DNA of 64,000 bases from Tyto alba (GCF_018691265.1 NW_024881279.1:6105243-6169242), one strand, 5' to 3'; counted from the stretch's first letter, positions 40,544 through 54,440 are shown. The notes: generated from the sequence alone by a model not told the origin. Made by a program: numbers and translations.

Positions 40544-41504
40544 ATGTAAACTATAAACCACCACATTTAAGCTTACTGGTCAATTTATACACAGGCTCAG
40601 GATTTTTAACTTGGTCTCTCAGTTCCACCAAATACATAAAACCTTTCAGCCTCTCAAATAATTTATTGAGGGCTAGTCAAAGGAATCTTTTTATCTCTTT
40701 GAATATTTTCCAATGGAAGATGAAAGGTGTTGGTTTACAGCACAAAGGAAAACAGGAAAATGTCGAAAATTATGAGAAGTCCATGCTCAGATCTTGTGCT
40801 ACAAGGGACTTCAAAGTGTCACCTAAACTGTCACAATAGGAGATACAAGGTACTGAGTACTCTGATGGATCTTAAGTTGATTTAGCTTCATATGTTGGGA
40901 GTTGTACTGCTTGAAAAATCTCACCACCCATTAGGCATTAAACCTTGCTGGTTTCTTTTTCCGAAGCGTCTTCCAAACTTGTCTCCATTGTTGCTCTGGG
41001 TTATTTCATCTGCTTCACAAAAGTGCTAAAGTTGAAGGAGGTGAAAAGGTTTGGCTGTGGTATGCAATGCTTTTTCCTTTGTTCTTGTTTTGTTTTCCAG
41101 GTGACAAATTAATTCTTCTGAGTGATGGGATTCTTTAGTCACAACAATAATTCAGTGTTTGTGCATGACAAAATTTGAACATGGATGTGGCCTGTATATA
41201 CTCGGTCCTCATACCCTGTTTCCAGGAATTGTTCCTAGCATTTTTTTGGACTTGCATAATTTTGTTGTATTTCTAAAAACTGTAGAAAATCTCTATCATC
41301 CTTTCCTGTTAACTTTGAACTCTATGGGCTTTAGGTGTGTCAAAAATTTCGCTGAGTCTCTAGTTAATGCTTGATATGAAATGTTTTAAAATGCACATAC
41401 TCTCTCCCATATTATAAAACTTTGTAAAGAGAAATTACTGTTTCCTGGTATAACAGCTCCATTTAATATTCTGACAATACAAAGCACTTCCATAGTATGT
41501 TGCA

Positions 41505-41600
41505 GTCAGACTTTTCAAAGCTCTTTAAAGTACTAATGAATTACGCTTAAGAGGTAAGTAAGCCCTGTAAAGAGCACTATGTAATTAGTTAATGTTTTTG
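41505..41600 (-). repeat. Possible MIR/L2 3'-end remnant
   Basis: TTCAAAGCTCTTTAAAGTAC, then AATGAATTA and GAGGTAAGTAAG, resembles the antisense of the conserved MIR/L2 tail (CAAAGCGCTTTACAAACATTAA ... GAGGTAGGTAAG). It is weakly conserved and the boundaries are approximate. Confidence 0.42.
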
Positions 41601-41802
41601 TCAGCAACACATTAAGAAGAAAAACTCTGTAGCTGTCAGTTTTACAGGATGTTTAATTAGGCTAGTTAATAAAGCAATTACCTGAACATGACAATGACTG
41701 CACTTAAATAATCAAAAAATGAAAATAAGAATGTTCTTAAATTACAAAACATACCACCTCAATGACTAATGGTCCCTTCAAAGATGGAAAGGTACATTGG
41801 TA

Positions 41803-41872
41803 TAATTATTATGCTTCTAATTAGGTACATTGTTGTTGTGCAAATTTTAATTAAGTCATTGCAAACTAATTA
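41803..41872. promoter_or_regulatory. Cluster of four TAATTA motifs
   Basis: TAATTA occurs at 41803, 41818, 41848 and 41867, with another at 41654. The last two sit in an imperfect direct repeat (GCAAA...TAATTAAGTC-AT). TAATTA is the core site of many homeodomain proteins. Whether this is a real enhancer is inference; AT-rich background also favours the word. Confidence 0.3.
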
Positions 41873-42599
41873 AGTCCATGATCATGTCTCTTTTTGTTTG
41901 AAAATAGAAAAATCACCTCCTGTTGTCATATCATTAGGTAACAAATTTGATATTAGGGGATGTGTAAGAGAAATAATTTTCCAACAACCTTGAAACTGAG
42001 GAAAAAAAATAATGAACAAAATAACGAGACACTATTAGTTAAATGTGTGCAATGTGAAGACAGGTGCACAATTAACAGGCATTTGTTAAAGTGTCTAAAT
42101 TTCAACTATTTAGTGCAACATGGTTTGCTTTTTCATAATCCAACTATTGGCTGGATTCTCTGCCCTCTAGGTGCAGTGTGCTGCTGTCCAGCTGTGGTTT
42201 TGCACAGCTTTCCCTGTCTGTGGTTTGTCCAAGGGATGACTTGGCCTTTCCTGATGGAAAACAAGATATGCAGCAGAGCATTAAGGCCTGTCTTGTCCTT
42301 AGTTAGATGAAGAGTTGGATTAAATTCTGTATTAACTTTTAGCTTTGGTTTGGTTTTGAAAGGGAAAATTAAGGAAGTAAGAGGTGGGAGGTGGAAGGAA
42401 AGACAGGAAGAATAAGACAAGGTAGGAAACGGTTAAATCCATGTAGAAGAAACTTAAGTCATCCTTATGCATTTGCTCCTTGTACCGAGTTTAAAGTTTG
42501 CTAGTAGTGGGAGGTACAAGAATAAATTATTCTTTCGTCTTCCCCTTCTATTTTTCTTAATCTTCTTATTTTTAATCTAGGAACTCAATTCTTTGCTCT

Positions 42600-42790
42600 G
42601 AGTTCAAAGTCTAGGCCTGACGTAGTCTATTGTGGTTTGAACCTGGACATGGTGGATCTGGTATGCTACCCATTTCTTCCACTGACCTGTGTTGTGATAA
42701 CGGGCAAGCTATGTTTTCCTCATTCATAGTTTGGAAAGATCTGTACTCTCTGCCTTAATAAAATACTGGGAAAGCTACTTTGAAGTCATG
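42600..42790 (+). repeat. Possible MIR/CORE-SINE remnant
   Basis: CTTCCACTGACCTGTGTTGTG, then GGGCAAGCTATGTTTTCCTC and GGGAAAGCTACTTTGAAG, follow the order of the MIR core and tail (CTGCCACTGACC, GGGCAAGTTACTTAACC, TAAAGCGCTTTGAA). It is diverged and judged by eye. Confidence 0.4.
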
Positions 42791-44479
42791 ATGAAAAAAT
42801 CTTGAATAACTTAGCGGTTTGCAGGGGTATGATGTTATTGTTTGTTTCCATTAAATGTGTCTGTATAAGACATGACAGCACCATTGCTAATTTTCCTGAA
42901 GTTTTTTGATCGAGCTGGTCAGGATTTTTAATGAGGTATTTGGATATCTTTTTGTGGAAATCGCTATGTTTCATGGGATGTGACTGTTCTGACAGATTTT
43001 TCTACAGGAAAAATATTTTACATTATTACTACTTCCTTATTCCAGTAGTGGTTTTCAACATTCATTCTTATTCCATTATTTAATTCATTTTGTTGCAGGG
43101 GGTTTCCTAACTGTAGCAATATATCTAGTGTGAAGCTTTCAGCATTACTGACTCTGTTCTCAAAAATAACAACAGGGAAACTCCAGAGGACCATGGGAGA
43201 ACTAGAATTTGCCTAATGCAAAGAAACTTTGTTGATCTCTCATTTGACTTGGGCATACCTCACCACTGTATTCCCAACAGGGTAGGTGTGACCTCAGCCT
43301 ATAGTATGGTCCAGTGAGACTCAAGTCCTATAATCCAAAAGCTATATGAAGCTGTTATTGCATAATCAAGTCCTAAATAATAAACTTTGTCTCTCAGAAA
43401 GCTAAACACAGAGTTCTGCACTGCCCCCACTGCAGCTGCACAGTTTATTTGGCTTGAAGTATTGAGGTAAGAAATGTTATTTGAAGAAGTGCTGTTTATC
43501 TCAAAGACATCCTGTTGTTTATATGGTTTTTTTCTCTTCATAGTCTCAAGGAACGAGCAGATAATCAGGAATAAGGTAGATCTCCATGTCTGTGTACCTT
43601 GTAATCCATACCAATGTCTTAAGATAGTTACGTCTGAGGGGTATTTTTACATATGCTCAAAGAACGACATTTATCCTTTGGTCAATTAATGTACTCAAAA
43701 ATTTCTGTCTTCTATGTTCTTTCCTGTGCTGACTTGTAGTGGGGTTTTGGCCACAAATAAACAATCCAGGACAGAGAGCTCTGATCTCCCCTTGTTAGGG
43801 TAACCTTTGTTAAGCTCTGAGGGAGCTGGGAAATACAACTTTTGAACTCTGCTCAAATATCCATGCAATTCAGCAAATTCCTGAGTTTCCTTTCCAATCA
43901 CATTCAGTTTTATGTTGAAGTGGAAAAGTTTTTGCTTTTCAGTGGTGTCAGATTGTACATTCAAAATCCTGACCAACTGTCTACCAATTTTATATCCTAA
44001 CTGCGTAAAACTAGGCCTAGATAACCATTGATCTGTGCATCATGGTTACTTCTGTGACAGGTTCCCAGCTAGACCACATGAATATATACCAGTTTGCAAG
44101 ATTTTTCACCTGGTACAGTAGGAATTGTGAGAACAGCTTCTGCAGTGAATCAACAGATAGAGGAAAAAAAAATAAGAGCTCTGGGCAATTTTTACAGAGT
44201 AAGGGTTGCTTTGTCATATTGCCAGGTCTGAGATCCTAGGAATTAATGAGAAATTGCTGTGACCCAAAACAGGATGTTCTTTCAGAGACTGGTTGTTGCT
44301 ATCCCTTTTGTCTTTGGAAAAGGAGTCTTCATTAATGCAGTTCTGTAAACACAGATTGGCAAAAATAAGGACAAGAAATCTTTTTAATCCCATGAAGAAT
44401 CCACTCATACAGAGGATACTGATTGTTTTTGTGGGAAACGGGGTACTGAAAACTCTGCTAAAGCCACTGGTCAGTGTTG

Positions 44480-44640
44480 GAAAGGGAAGGGGGTTGCTCT
44501 GGTTCTGCTGGAGGCTGGTGATCTCTCATATCCTGCATAAAGGCAGGAGAGAGAAATATTGGGGGTGTTCTGGGGACAGAGTTAGATGGATCACAACCTC
44601 ATTTTGTTTTTCCTCTGTGCAATTTCTTTCAAGAGAGATT
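44480..44640 (+). repeat. Possible old CR1-type 3' end
   Basis: GGGACAGAGTTAGATGGATC followed by CCTCTGTGCAATTTCTT resembles the 3' end of older reptile/bird CR1 (GGACTAGATGGACC ... ATGGCAATTCTTATG). The preceding GC-rich CTGGAGGCTGG also fits. It is highly diverged. Confidence 0.38.
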
Positions 44641-45551
44641 AGTTAAAATTCCTACCAGTTTGATTTCTATTGGGGCCAGTGATCAAAAGGCCCTGACCGA
44701 AGTGAAATTTATCTAAAGTTGTACATCCAAGATTTAACTCCAAGTTTTGGGTTAAGCAAGTTGGTCTAATTGGGGTATGGCAATGTTTATCTCCTTTCCC
44801 TAACCTTGCCTAGCAGGGAGAGGATATTTTTAGTTTGTTTCTCCATATTCTAACATTGCTCAGTCCAAAATAATTTGGCTTTGCACAAACTGGGTTCTTT
44901 GCGATTAACATATTTTGTCAGTTTCTAAATCTGTATTTTTTTCTTTAATTCCTGACTCTGTTATTTTACCATAGTTAAGGCTTGTCAGAATTTAATGTTT
45001 TAATTATCAAGTTAAGCCCACAGAACTGGGGGGAAATTACAATAAAATGTCCGCATTAGGCATGCTGCTGCAAGTAGTAATTTGTTCTTTATATTATTTT
45101 GGTAACTCCAGTATAGATAAAACACTGTTCTAAACTCCCCCAAAAAACCCCTTGTCAATATGTAGCTGCAGTAATGATGTATAAATACCATACTTGGAAA
45201 TGCAGTATAAGAACCTGTGCAGAATAAAATAACCTTCATATTTCAAAAAAATGTGCACCATCACTGAGTGACAGGAAGAGATGAAGTTTCAAGCAGTATA
45301 AGGTTGTTTCTCTTGCATCCAACTCCCTTAAATTCTTTACAAGCCAGTTTTCCCAAATATCTTTGATAATACTCTTAAGGCTCTGTAAAGCAGCCGAAAG
45401 AACTAATTTTTTGGTGCTGCAGAACTTCAGGATTTTGTGGTTGTTGTCTTGAGTTTCACCAGTGCTCCCATGGGATAATAAACTCTAAATAAGTCAAACA
45501 AAAGTAGTACACTGTTTTGGGTGTTTTATGTTTGGTGGCGGTTTTTTGGTT

Positions 45552-45570
45552 TGTTTTGTTGTTGTTGTTG
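45552..45570. repeat. TTG trinucleotide repeat
   Basis: Short (TTG)n run with one TTTTG interruption. Confidence 0.75.
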
Positions 45571-48147
45571 CATTCATTTAAATGGACTAGAATTCAGTTG
45601 ATAGAATTCACTTAAATGTATCTTCCTTAAACTGGATATATTAATTTCATGTTTACTCACTAAGAGTGTCTAGAACTCTTAGTAATCAGACCTGCTGTAT
45701 GATAATGCAGGTCCTCATGTTTACATGTCAGTTGTTACCAGATGATCAAAAACACCTATGAAGGGAGAGTGGAGGATGGTGTGTGTAGGTGTCATACATG
45801 TCTAAAATATTCTTTGCCAAGGTATTGACAAACAGTGAATATTTTGGGATTCTGTTATGACAATTTGTAGCATGCTAAAATAATCTGGATTCACATTTCA
45901 TTCTGGTTTTGGTGTTTTGTGAGGTTTTGGTTTTGATTTTTTAAAGTGGGAGGGGGCTGACTTTCTTTGCATAGCAAAGACCAATGCTAAAGAAGTGCAA
46001 CTTGCTGCAGGAAATGTTTAGTCCCTGTGTCTTTCTGATTTGCCCACATATGCTTTTTTTTCAAGGATGAAATAATGTTTAGAATGTCACTGATTTTTTT
46101 CTTTCCCATTTACATTGTTTCACAGCATTGAAGGCAATGTTTTTGTTTAGGCACCCAGGTAACTACTGCCAATAATTAGAAGTCCGAATACGTAACAATC
46201 CCACTGTTGGCTGCTCACTATTCCAAAAACTCAGAAAAACAACATTTTTCTAGGGACTGTTTTTAAATATATGTGCTGAAGTCTTACTGAATTAAATGAG
46301 ACTGCATCTCATTACAGTCTTGAAAAATAAAGTTATGTGCCCATCTTTAGGGTGGAAGATGTAGTCCTATCAGCCATGTTTTACACATGAACACCTTGGT
46401 TAGTTCTCCAGATCAATCCAAAAGTTGGGGCTGAATATTTTTTTTTCTTTTTTTAATTCTCATTACCACATTGCGTTAGATTTATGAAAAGTATTTGTTG
46501 ATGAAACATCACCAGCAACAACTTGCTTGGGCACATTACCCCAAAGGAGAGAACATTAGATGCTGCTAAGGCATCTAAAAAACATAACTTGGGGCTTTTT
46601 CCTTTCACATGAGTGGAAGAAGCCAGTTCTGAATGACAGAAGACAATGTACTTTATTAATAAACTTCTACATTAAAATTACAGCAGGTGTACAGCAAGAA
46701 AGAAGAAGCAGTGAGTAGACTGTGCCTTGTGTACTTTGAATTACTGTGTCAGTAATGATGGATGGGGCAAACAATCAAATCTGACCTGTCATACTATGCT
46801 TATGAGGCTATAAGCCTTAAGGCATTTGTAATTGGCTTCAGCCAGCGATGTTAATGAAGATGCATTGGAAAATTAGGTTATTTGAATGATACAGACTGCT
46901 TTACATTTTTAGTATTCAAAAGAAAAGGCTAGAAACTCAAAGGGATTGGAGCCGTAAGGCTTGTTCTTTGTAAACTGTCTCCTGTCCCTTTATAATAGAG
47001 CAGGCAAAAGAATAGTTTTTAGATAACAGATTTGTACTGTGTAGAATGTGAGCTATTTAAAATGATTCTGTGGGGCATAGTTTTTAAACAGTGTGTGGGA
47101 GGTGCGATGCACATAGTTTCCATTAACGATAATGGGATTTATGTGTGTATCTTCTTTATATTATGCGTCATGCTCACATGTGCCCCTATAGTATAATTAG
47201 ACTAGAAAAGGCATCCTGGGGTTGACATTACTCAATAAGTTGTCAGTGTGGCATGAAGAGCACACGTGAACACATTTCTCATATATGAAAAGATCTGTGC
47301 AGTATAGGTGCACAACTAAACTGAGTTTTAAATAGTCATGCACAAAGTAATTGCATCATATTAAATGTGTTTAGTTGGTGTTAGAAAGAAATCACATTGA
47401 TATTATACACATAATGTTAAGGAGATGTTGTGATAGTTGTTGCAGGTAGAATGATACAAGTATCATACAGTGAAAGCATTTTATAGAAAAATGTCTGTCT
47501 GAACTCACAGTGTTTTCATCAAAATCACTACTCTGAACTTCCACAGAATCTAAAGCAAAATTCAGAGAGCAACCTTTCTGGTGTATATTTTGTTCCACGT
47601 GTGTGACAGTGGAGGATGTTTTCTTGCTAATGCAAGTTTTGTCTTTTATAGGTGTTAGCTGTTCAATTTAATAAAACAATGTGAAGTGGGTCATTTTAGG
47701 TCTAGCCAACTGTACTGAATTTTTGTAGCAGGACATCTTGATGAAAAGGTAGGGAAATAAAAGAGAAAGGGAAGTCTCCCAGTTTAGATTTCAGTAATGT
47801 TGGTTGTGAGATGTCTCGATATGAATTTCTGCAGACTGATAGAGCAGACATCTTGAAAGACTTGTAGTAACCGGCATTGTCAGGTCAAAAAAGATTCTTT
47901 TTTAAAATGAGTGATGTGAGGAGGAGGGAATACTGAATGTCTTTTAAAGAAAAGTTTCCTCAGGTAACACAGACAAGGTAAAGAGCCTTTAAAATCTTCA
48001 GCAGTTAAGTGGGGATGGTGATGGCTTTCTTCAGTCAGTGGCATAGATGTAGTGCTATATTGCATTTCATGGTGAGAGTGAGTTCAAAAATGCAAGAAAT
48101 TATTAATAGAAAAGCAGAGGCTTTCAGAGGGGAGATGGCACTGTTAT

Positions 48148-48420
48148 TCAAGCTGTCTCTTCCAATTTCCGTGTAGGATAGAAGAGACAGGAAAACCTCG
48201 TAGGATGCAGTTCTAATCTGGGGTTTTTCCTAGCCTTGCAGAGTTCACCCTGCAGGATCTCTGCAAATAGATCTCGTGTCCTGGGGCTATACATGGCAGC
48301 GTCACGCAAATCCTCCCTGTCTGATTGTGTGTCTTCTGCAGATTGCATCCACCCTGGTGTGAGCTCTGGGGTGGTGAACTGGAACTGCTGATGGGGCTCA
48401 GTCAGAAGGGGAATATTTTT
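48148..48420 (-). other. Coding-like open stretch, unrecognised
   Basis: On the minus strand about 90 codons are open and end in TGA at 48148-48150. Its best part runs MQSAEDTQSDREDL, then a stretch rich in D, E, R and P with few of the residues typical of AT-rich random frames. The local GC content is higher than around it. No domain is recognised, an in-frame stop (TAG) lies just upstream, and no clear splice sites flank it. It could be chance, a pseudogene fragment or an unannotated exon. Confidence 0.2.
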
Positions 48421-49907
48421 GTCCTATTCTGCAGCCGTGCACTACATGGTTCTTGAAAATTGGCCTGCAGTCTTCATATTTTGTGTTGATACATAGAATT
48501 TCTTCTTTACAGACATGTAATCACATCATGTAATGCATTTTGTCTGCCACCATGTACTGTTTTGGTTTTAGGTGAATCTTTGTTTTTTATTTTCTGTATT
48601 ATATTTGGGCTGTTTCTAGTTCCAGTTAGGGACTAACTGCGTTAGATTGATCCAGGTAACTGGAGAGATGGAATCTGGCTTTTTTTTAGTTATTCAGTAA
48701 CTGTGTCCTTTTCTCACATGTGATAAAGTACATCTTTTCCACAGCTTTCTCACACCTCCCTGGCTTAGGATGACACAGCATAATGTCTGTAAAAACCTGT
48801 TTCTGGTATGGCTGTAAATGTTCTGAAGCAGCTCTCTTCTTCCGTCGTGCTTGAAGTAGAACAGATTTGAAGACTCAAAATCCATAGTTAGATTTCCAAT
48901 GGTAGCTCCAAAAAAGCATGACCTCTTCAAAGCAGCACTCTGTTGAAGGGCAAGATGCTGTCCCTTCACAGTACAACTCCCTGTAGAGGTTGGGGCAATG
49001 CTTTTCACCTTAAACTTGAGCAGAGGCAGATACCAAATTCTTTGCTGTGAAGCCGGCTGCTGGGTGAACTCGAGACTTGCGTGAAGTACTGCAGTATTCG
49101 CTCAAATGAAGGCCAAGTTTGTGTAGCAGTCATGCTCACACATGACAGCACTGTGCTCTTAGCAATATGTGTGCACTGGGATGAGCAGAGTGCCTTTGCA
49201 CCTGAACTTGCTGGCACTCAGACAGGGCCCATGATAAATAAAGATATCTCTGGACATTTTCTTACAGTTGGAGCCCACATCACCGGGACACAGTGGAAAT
49301 TTAGTTGGTTTTTAGATTTCTGTGTGGTTATTTTTCAACTATGTGATCTGAGCTAACTTGGTTAGTTCAAAGTGTTATTAGAACATCAGTAATTTTGTTT
49401 GCAACTTTTCCTGGTTTCGCTATTGCTCATAAGACCAAGAATAAATAACAAAAAAAAAAGATTCTCCTTTAAAATCTCTGATTGCAAGAAAGACAATTTA
49501 ATATTAATGTTGGATGCAGGTGAACAAAAGACAAAAGGTAGAGAATGTTTACAATATTGTTTCACAGAAGGGAGACTATTACGAAAGCTAAATTGTAGTC
49601 ATTCTGATGATTTTCATGTCTTTCTAACAGGTCTTGAAGCTGAAATTAGTCCTATCCCTAAATTTAAAACTCAAGTTATCAACAAAAAGACACTACCTCA
49701 ACCTATAGGATTTACATCTGCACAGACCAATACTATTGACCCTGTCAAACAGAAACTTACTGTAACACTTCAGTTTTAATATTGACCTAAGATAAAAGTA
49801 GAACTGATGATGTTTTCAGAGAGACAATGAAAAAGCAAGCTGTTCTCAAATGGATCCATTGGCAAGGTTATATACCCAGAAATTCAAAGTACTGCTTATC
49901 AAATTTA

Positions 49908-49932
49908 GAAAAAAAAAAAAAGAAAAAAAAAA
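49908..49932. repeat. A-rich simple repeat
   Basis: Poly-A interrupted by one G. Confidence 0.8.
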
Positions 49933-51281
49933 GACATCAATACTATAGGTGATGTGGATGCCTTGTGGATGTGAAAGGCTGTTTCCCATGATTCCTACTT
50001 CCATTATTTTTGCTTCATTACTTTCACCAGTACTTACTCGGCAAAGAAGAGGATTAACACAACCTGTCATGTGCCGTCTACATGTTCCTCCAATGGCTAG
50101 GGATAGATTCTGAACATCTGGTGTCACAACTGTGTGACATTATTTTGTCTTTTAGTGTCATTCAGAGTGTAGTTGTGATAAAAGGTGAGGGGAAATCTAA
50201 CGGTGGAGGTGATCTTTACATATTTATAGCCAGTAATAGCACATGGAAGTGAGATGAACTTCCAGTGAAATAAACAGGGTATTAAAAGGAAATTTGAAAA
50301 CTGTCTGTGTGCCCAGATAGTTTAAACCTAAAATGAGTGTATAATCACTTATTTTGCCTGTCAAACCAATGACATCATCAAACCCTTAGTCATGTTTGGT
50401 TATGACTTAAAGTATTCTTTACTTTCACACTTTAGTTAAGATTCAGTGCATAAATAACAATTTGCAAGACTTCTTGACCCAGGTCATAATCAACAGCCTG
50501 TTCTTGGTTTTCTGGGCAACTTTTTTATTTTGACCTAGTTATAATAGAGTTGTAAATGGAGGATCACAAATAAAAATGGCATAAATTGTTATTACTTCTC
50601 TTAGATGCCTCTCTAAGAATAACAAGTAGAATTAATCAATGGGATTAATTATCTGTGTAAATGACATCATTACAAAGCAAAAGCAACTCCAGGTCTATCT
50701 ATAAATTTAAAGCAGAATATCTAAAAGACATAAAACTGAACTCTGCAGAAATGATGAAATAATTAATTGCATTCACAGGGGTTCCTACTGGGGATTGTGG
50801 ATGCACTGTTTGAAAAAACCTGTCTTATTAAATACAAATTAGATTAGATAAAGTGCTAAAAGCCTCCTGTAGATCAAGGCTTCAACTTGTTAATGGACTT
50901 TTTCCCTCTTAACTTCAGATTTTCAAGTTATTTCAGGAATATCTTGCCTTTCACACAAATGAAAGCTACTTGCTAGAAATTCCAATTTGAAAGTCTCAGT
51001 GTTTAACACTCTCAAGAGAGGTATGTCAAAGAGGCATCTGCCACCCAGGGGGGCTAAATGCTGTAAGATACAGTGTGAAGCTTGAGGATGGAAGACATTT
51101 ACAGATCATATGTAACCAATTTAAATTGCAGGGAGACTGAAATGAAAGGCTGTTTCAGCTGATGTGCTGCACTAGGCTGGAATATAGTCTGGTTTGTGCT
51201 GGGTGCTAAACCTGGGACCATAGGATGCACATCAAGACCAGATTCTGCTGAAACTGGTATCAAAAACCTTTCAGTTCAAAG

Positions 51282-51316
51282 AAACAAACAAACACAAACA
51301 AACAAAACAAAAAAAC
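51282..51316. repeat. CAAA-type simple repeat
   Basis: Imperfect (CAAA)n ending in a longer A run. Confidence 0.75.
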
Positions 51317-53584
51317 AGTAGAAAATAACCAGAAAAGCCCCTGTAAGGAAAATGAAAGAGGAATGTTAGCCTGTACAGAGACCCCTCTGTATTTTCAAAA
51401 CTAAAATCTGTCATCATAGTGCCTGTATAGAAGGATTAGTATCGAAAGTGTGGTTTATTACTGAAATATATCTTGCACAGGCAACACTGAGCAAAGAAAA
51501 CCCTTTTGAGTTATAGAACTCTTTGATGGGATGCCATAAGGTCTTTCATTTTAAGCCAGTAAATTCCAGAGCAGTAATTTAAAGTCTACACTTTTCCTTA
51601 AATCTAAAAGCATGTTCTAAATCTTGTTGTATTTAGTTTGAACACTTATCTCATATGCCTGATCCTTTATTTCCAGACTGAGAGTTACATCACCTGCAGC
51701 TCTCTGACACACCTTTTGCCTCCCATACGGCAACTCGCCCAGGAGAAGGCACTGGGAGGCAAAGGATGTGGTCAACCCCAGCACGAATATAGGCTAAAGA
51801 GAAAATAGTGAAGGTTTGTGCTCCTGTGGGTTGCACCACTATGTGTGGTGGTAAGGGATACGTCAATGCTTATATCTACAGGCAGAGTACTTTCAGTGGG
51901 AAGTTAGATGTATTTACATGCTGTAAAATGCTGGTATTACTAATTCAACAAACTTTAACCCAGGTACTCTTGCCAGGCACCAGGATTGCCATTTCACCTG
52001 TGCACTAGAGGTGGGGTGAGACTCTGCACCCTTCCCCAAGGGAAGGTACAATCAATCTTTGTGGGTTTCATATGCAAATTTTGTTCAGCTTTGATAGGAT
52101 ATCAGTGCTTTTGATAAAGCTGTCCTGGAGATGCTGGTGCTTAACACAGGGGTTAGATGGGGACACTTCAGTCTTCAAAGATGTTTGTCTACTTTCTTTT
52201 CAGCAGTAATTTTTCTTATAGGAGACAGTGAATCCAGTCTTGCAGCTCTAAGTGTTCCTACTGATGCCAAAAGATATGGGCTACAGGTTGAGGGTAGTTA
52301 ACTGTTACTGTGTTCACTTATCTATTTCTCAGGACCATACAGAGTCTATAAAAAGAAAAAGAAGCTGTTCCTTAGAAAATAGAAGTAGGAAATAGGTCAT
52401 GTAAAGATTAATTCAGAATGCATTTATGAAGCAAGAATGTTATGAGCTCATATGGTTATACACACAGATAGCTTTTTGTTGTCATATACAGTGAAATATT
52501 AGATAAATATTAATTAATAAAATGAATAAAATATCGATTTGTGGCTGTGACTACAGGTTAAGACTAAGCAGAAGACATATCTGAATTCAATCTGCAGCAA
52601 ACAGCTTCCATCTGTGCTAAAGGCTCACAGCATCAAAAAAAATATAATAACAGGAGACATTCTTTGCTGTTGTTTAATTAGCAGGAAAGGTGGTCAGGAT
52701 TTTAGGCTACTGGTTGGGGCCAAAAACTGAGGCCCCAAAATACACCACTACAAGGGTAATATTGTGCTACCGGGGGTATTTGCCACAGATTTGCTCTCTG
52801 ATGTTGAAATATAGCCTAATGCCTGATAAGAAGTTTGTTATGTTTCTTTTAGTCGGCTTTCTCAGATTATTGCAATAATAAAGTATGAATAATACATGGT
52901 TTTAGATTATGTGATAGCTGTAATTCAGGAATGAAGGGATGAAAAACTCTTGTAGATTTACAGGTGAAAGTGAATCACATTTCTAGTGCGGTGATAAATT
53001 TGACATTATTGTTATCTAAATTTCAGCTCCTTTTCTCCTGTTTGTTGATGCCGTATATTTTTATTAGAGTAATTTTCAGACCCAAATCATAACTACAGAG
53101 TAGTAGGAGGTCATTTTGAGCAACACCCAGGCTAATCTGTGACTAAAGAATAGCAACTGTATTGGTTAGAAAAATCAAATGAGAAGAATTATTCACTTAT
53201 TTCCTTGTGGAACAACTCCACAGGTTGATGTAACAGAATATTTGAATCATAGTCAGCAATAGTCTCCTGGTATTTCAACCTTAAATCTTCTTATTCATTC
53301 TGGTCTTCTATTAGTTTAACCTACAGTGTATCTTTTCTATAAACAGACAGCTACTGGAAAGACATTTTTTTCTTCTTATATCTAATCTAAAAATTTATTT
53401 AAAATCTAGTTTTTTGTCATTATTTTAATTTTCATTAATATGATGCCTTTTTAATTAATGTTTTTCTTTTGATGCACTATTATAAACATTTCAACGTCAG
53501 TTGAATAATGAGACCTCACACAGCACAAAATGTAAAAACTCTGAATAAGCCTGGTGATTTCCAAATAACTGTCTGTGGTGAGGC

Positions 53585-54440
53585 TTATAAACTTCTGTAG
53601 AAATGACTTAGAAAAAAGCTTTCTACATTATCACCGATTATCTCTGCATTGACATGGTGAGAGAAACCCAGTGCAGCAGTGTCTAAAATTTTATCAGCTA
53701 GTTCTTCTTCAGAGAAGACAATGTGCAACTTCAGTATCAAATCTTTCAGTTTACCAGTAAATTGAGTGACCCACTTAAAGATGCCTTTAGAGGAGAATCT
53801 GAGATGTGAGCTGACACAGAAACTCCAGTATCTTCTTTCCTTGGGCAAAAACTCTCAAGACTGAACATACGCTGTGCTTTAAGGGTGGCAGATTACTCTG
53901 TGGGATTTATTGCTTTGCTAATATGCTCAAGACAACATCTTTCACTACTGTGAGAGCTGAGACCACTGTCTGGATTTTTCCTTTCATTGTTCATCTCTGG
54001 CTCCCTCATTTTACAGCTTTGGCTTTGGGCTGTATCCTGAGTTTGGGAGGAGAATTATTTGCCACCTCCCAAAAATCTGGTATTCTCTAAGACTTGTGTC
54101 TCTGTACCAACAGTCATTTCCCCACTTCTGGTCAGCTCCAGGACACCACTGTTAGAAATTTAAAAAGTCAATCCTTTGACTTCATAGACTCTTTCTGGAT
54201 GCTCTGTTTAAGTTTGTTTAGTGACTTTAGTTTCATCTCTGCATCCATGATTTTGGGAAGGTGAAGTGAAAGGAAAGGTCCTTTCATACTCCTTCTTTCC
54301 TTTAATCAACTGATCTCCTTGGTTTTGTGGTTTCTTTCCCCCCTTGTCTTCAGTGGAGAGCTCTTCTGTCTCCATAGATGGAGCTCTTTGCACAGGCTCT
54401 GCCCCTGCCTCTCAGGAGCTGCACTAAGCAATCAGTCACT
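53585..54440 (-). pseudogene. Possible degraded protein-coding remnant, identity unknown
   Basis: Read on the minus strand, consecutive segments look protein-like but in different frames. From about 54393 there is METEELSTEDKGGKKPQNQG. In the same frame, past stop codons, comes a run through EMTVGTETQVLENTRFLGGG and SSHSSERCC. After a frame change, the segment near 53700 reads FSEEELADKILDTAALGFSH and continues HVNAEIIGDNVESFF. The charged, low-bias composition is unlike neighbouring random frames. There are several internal stops and at least one frame change, so it cannot be a working gene. I do not recognise the parent protein, and chance cannot be excluded. Confidence 0.25.
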
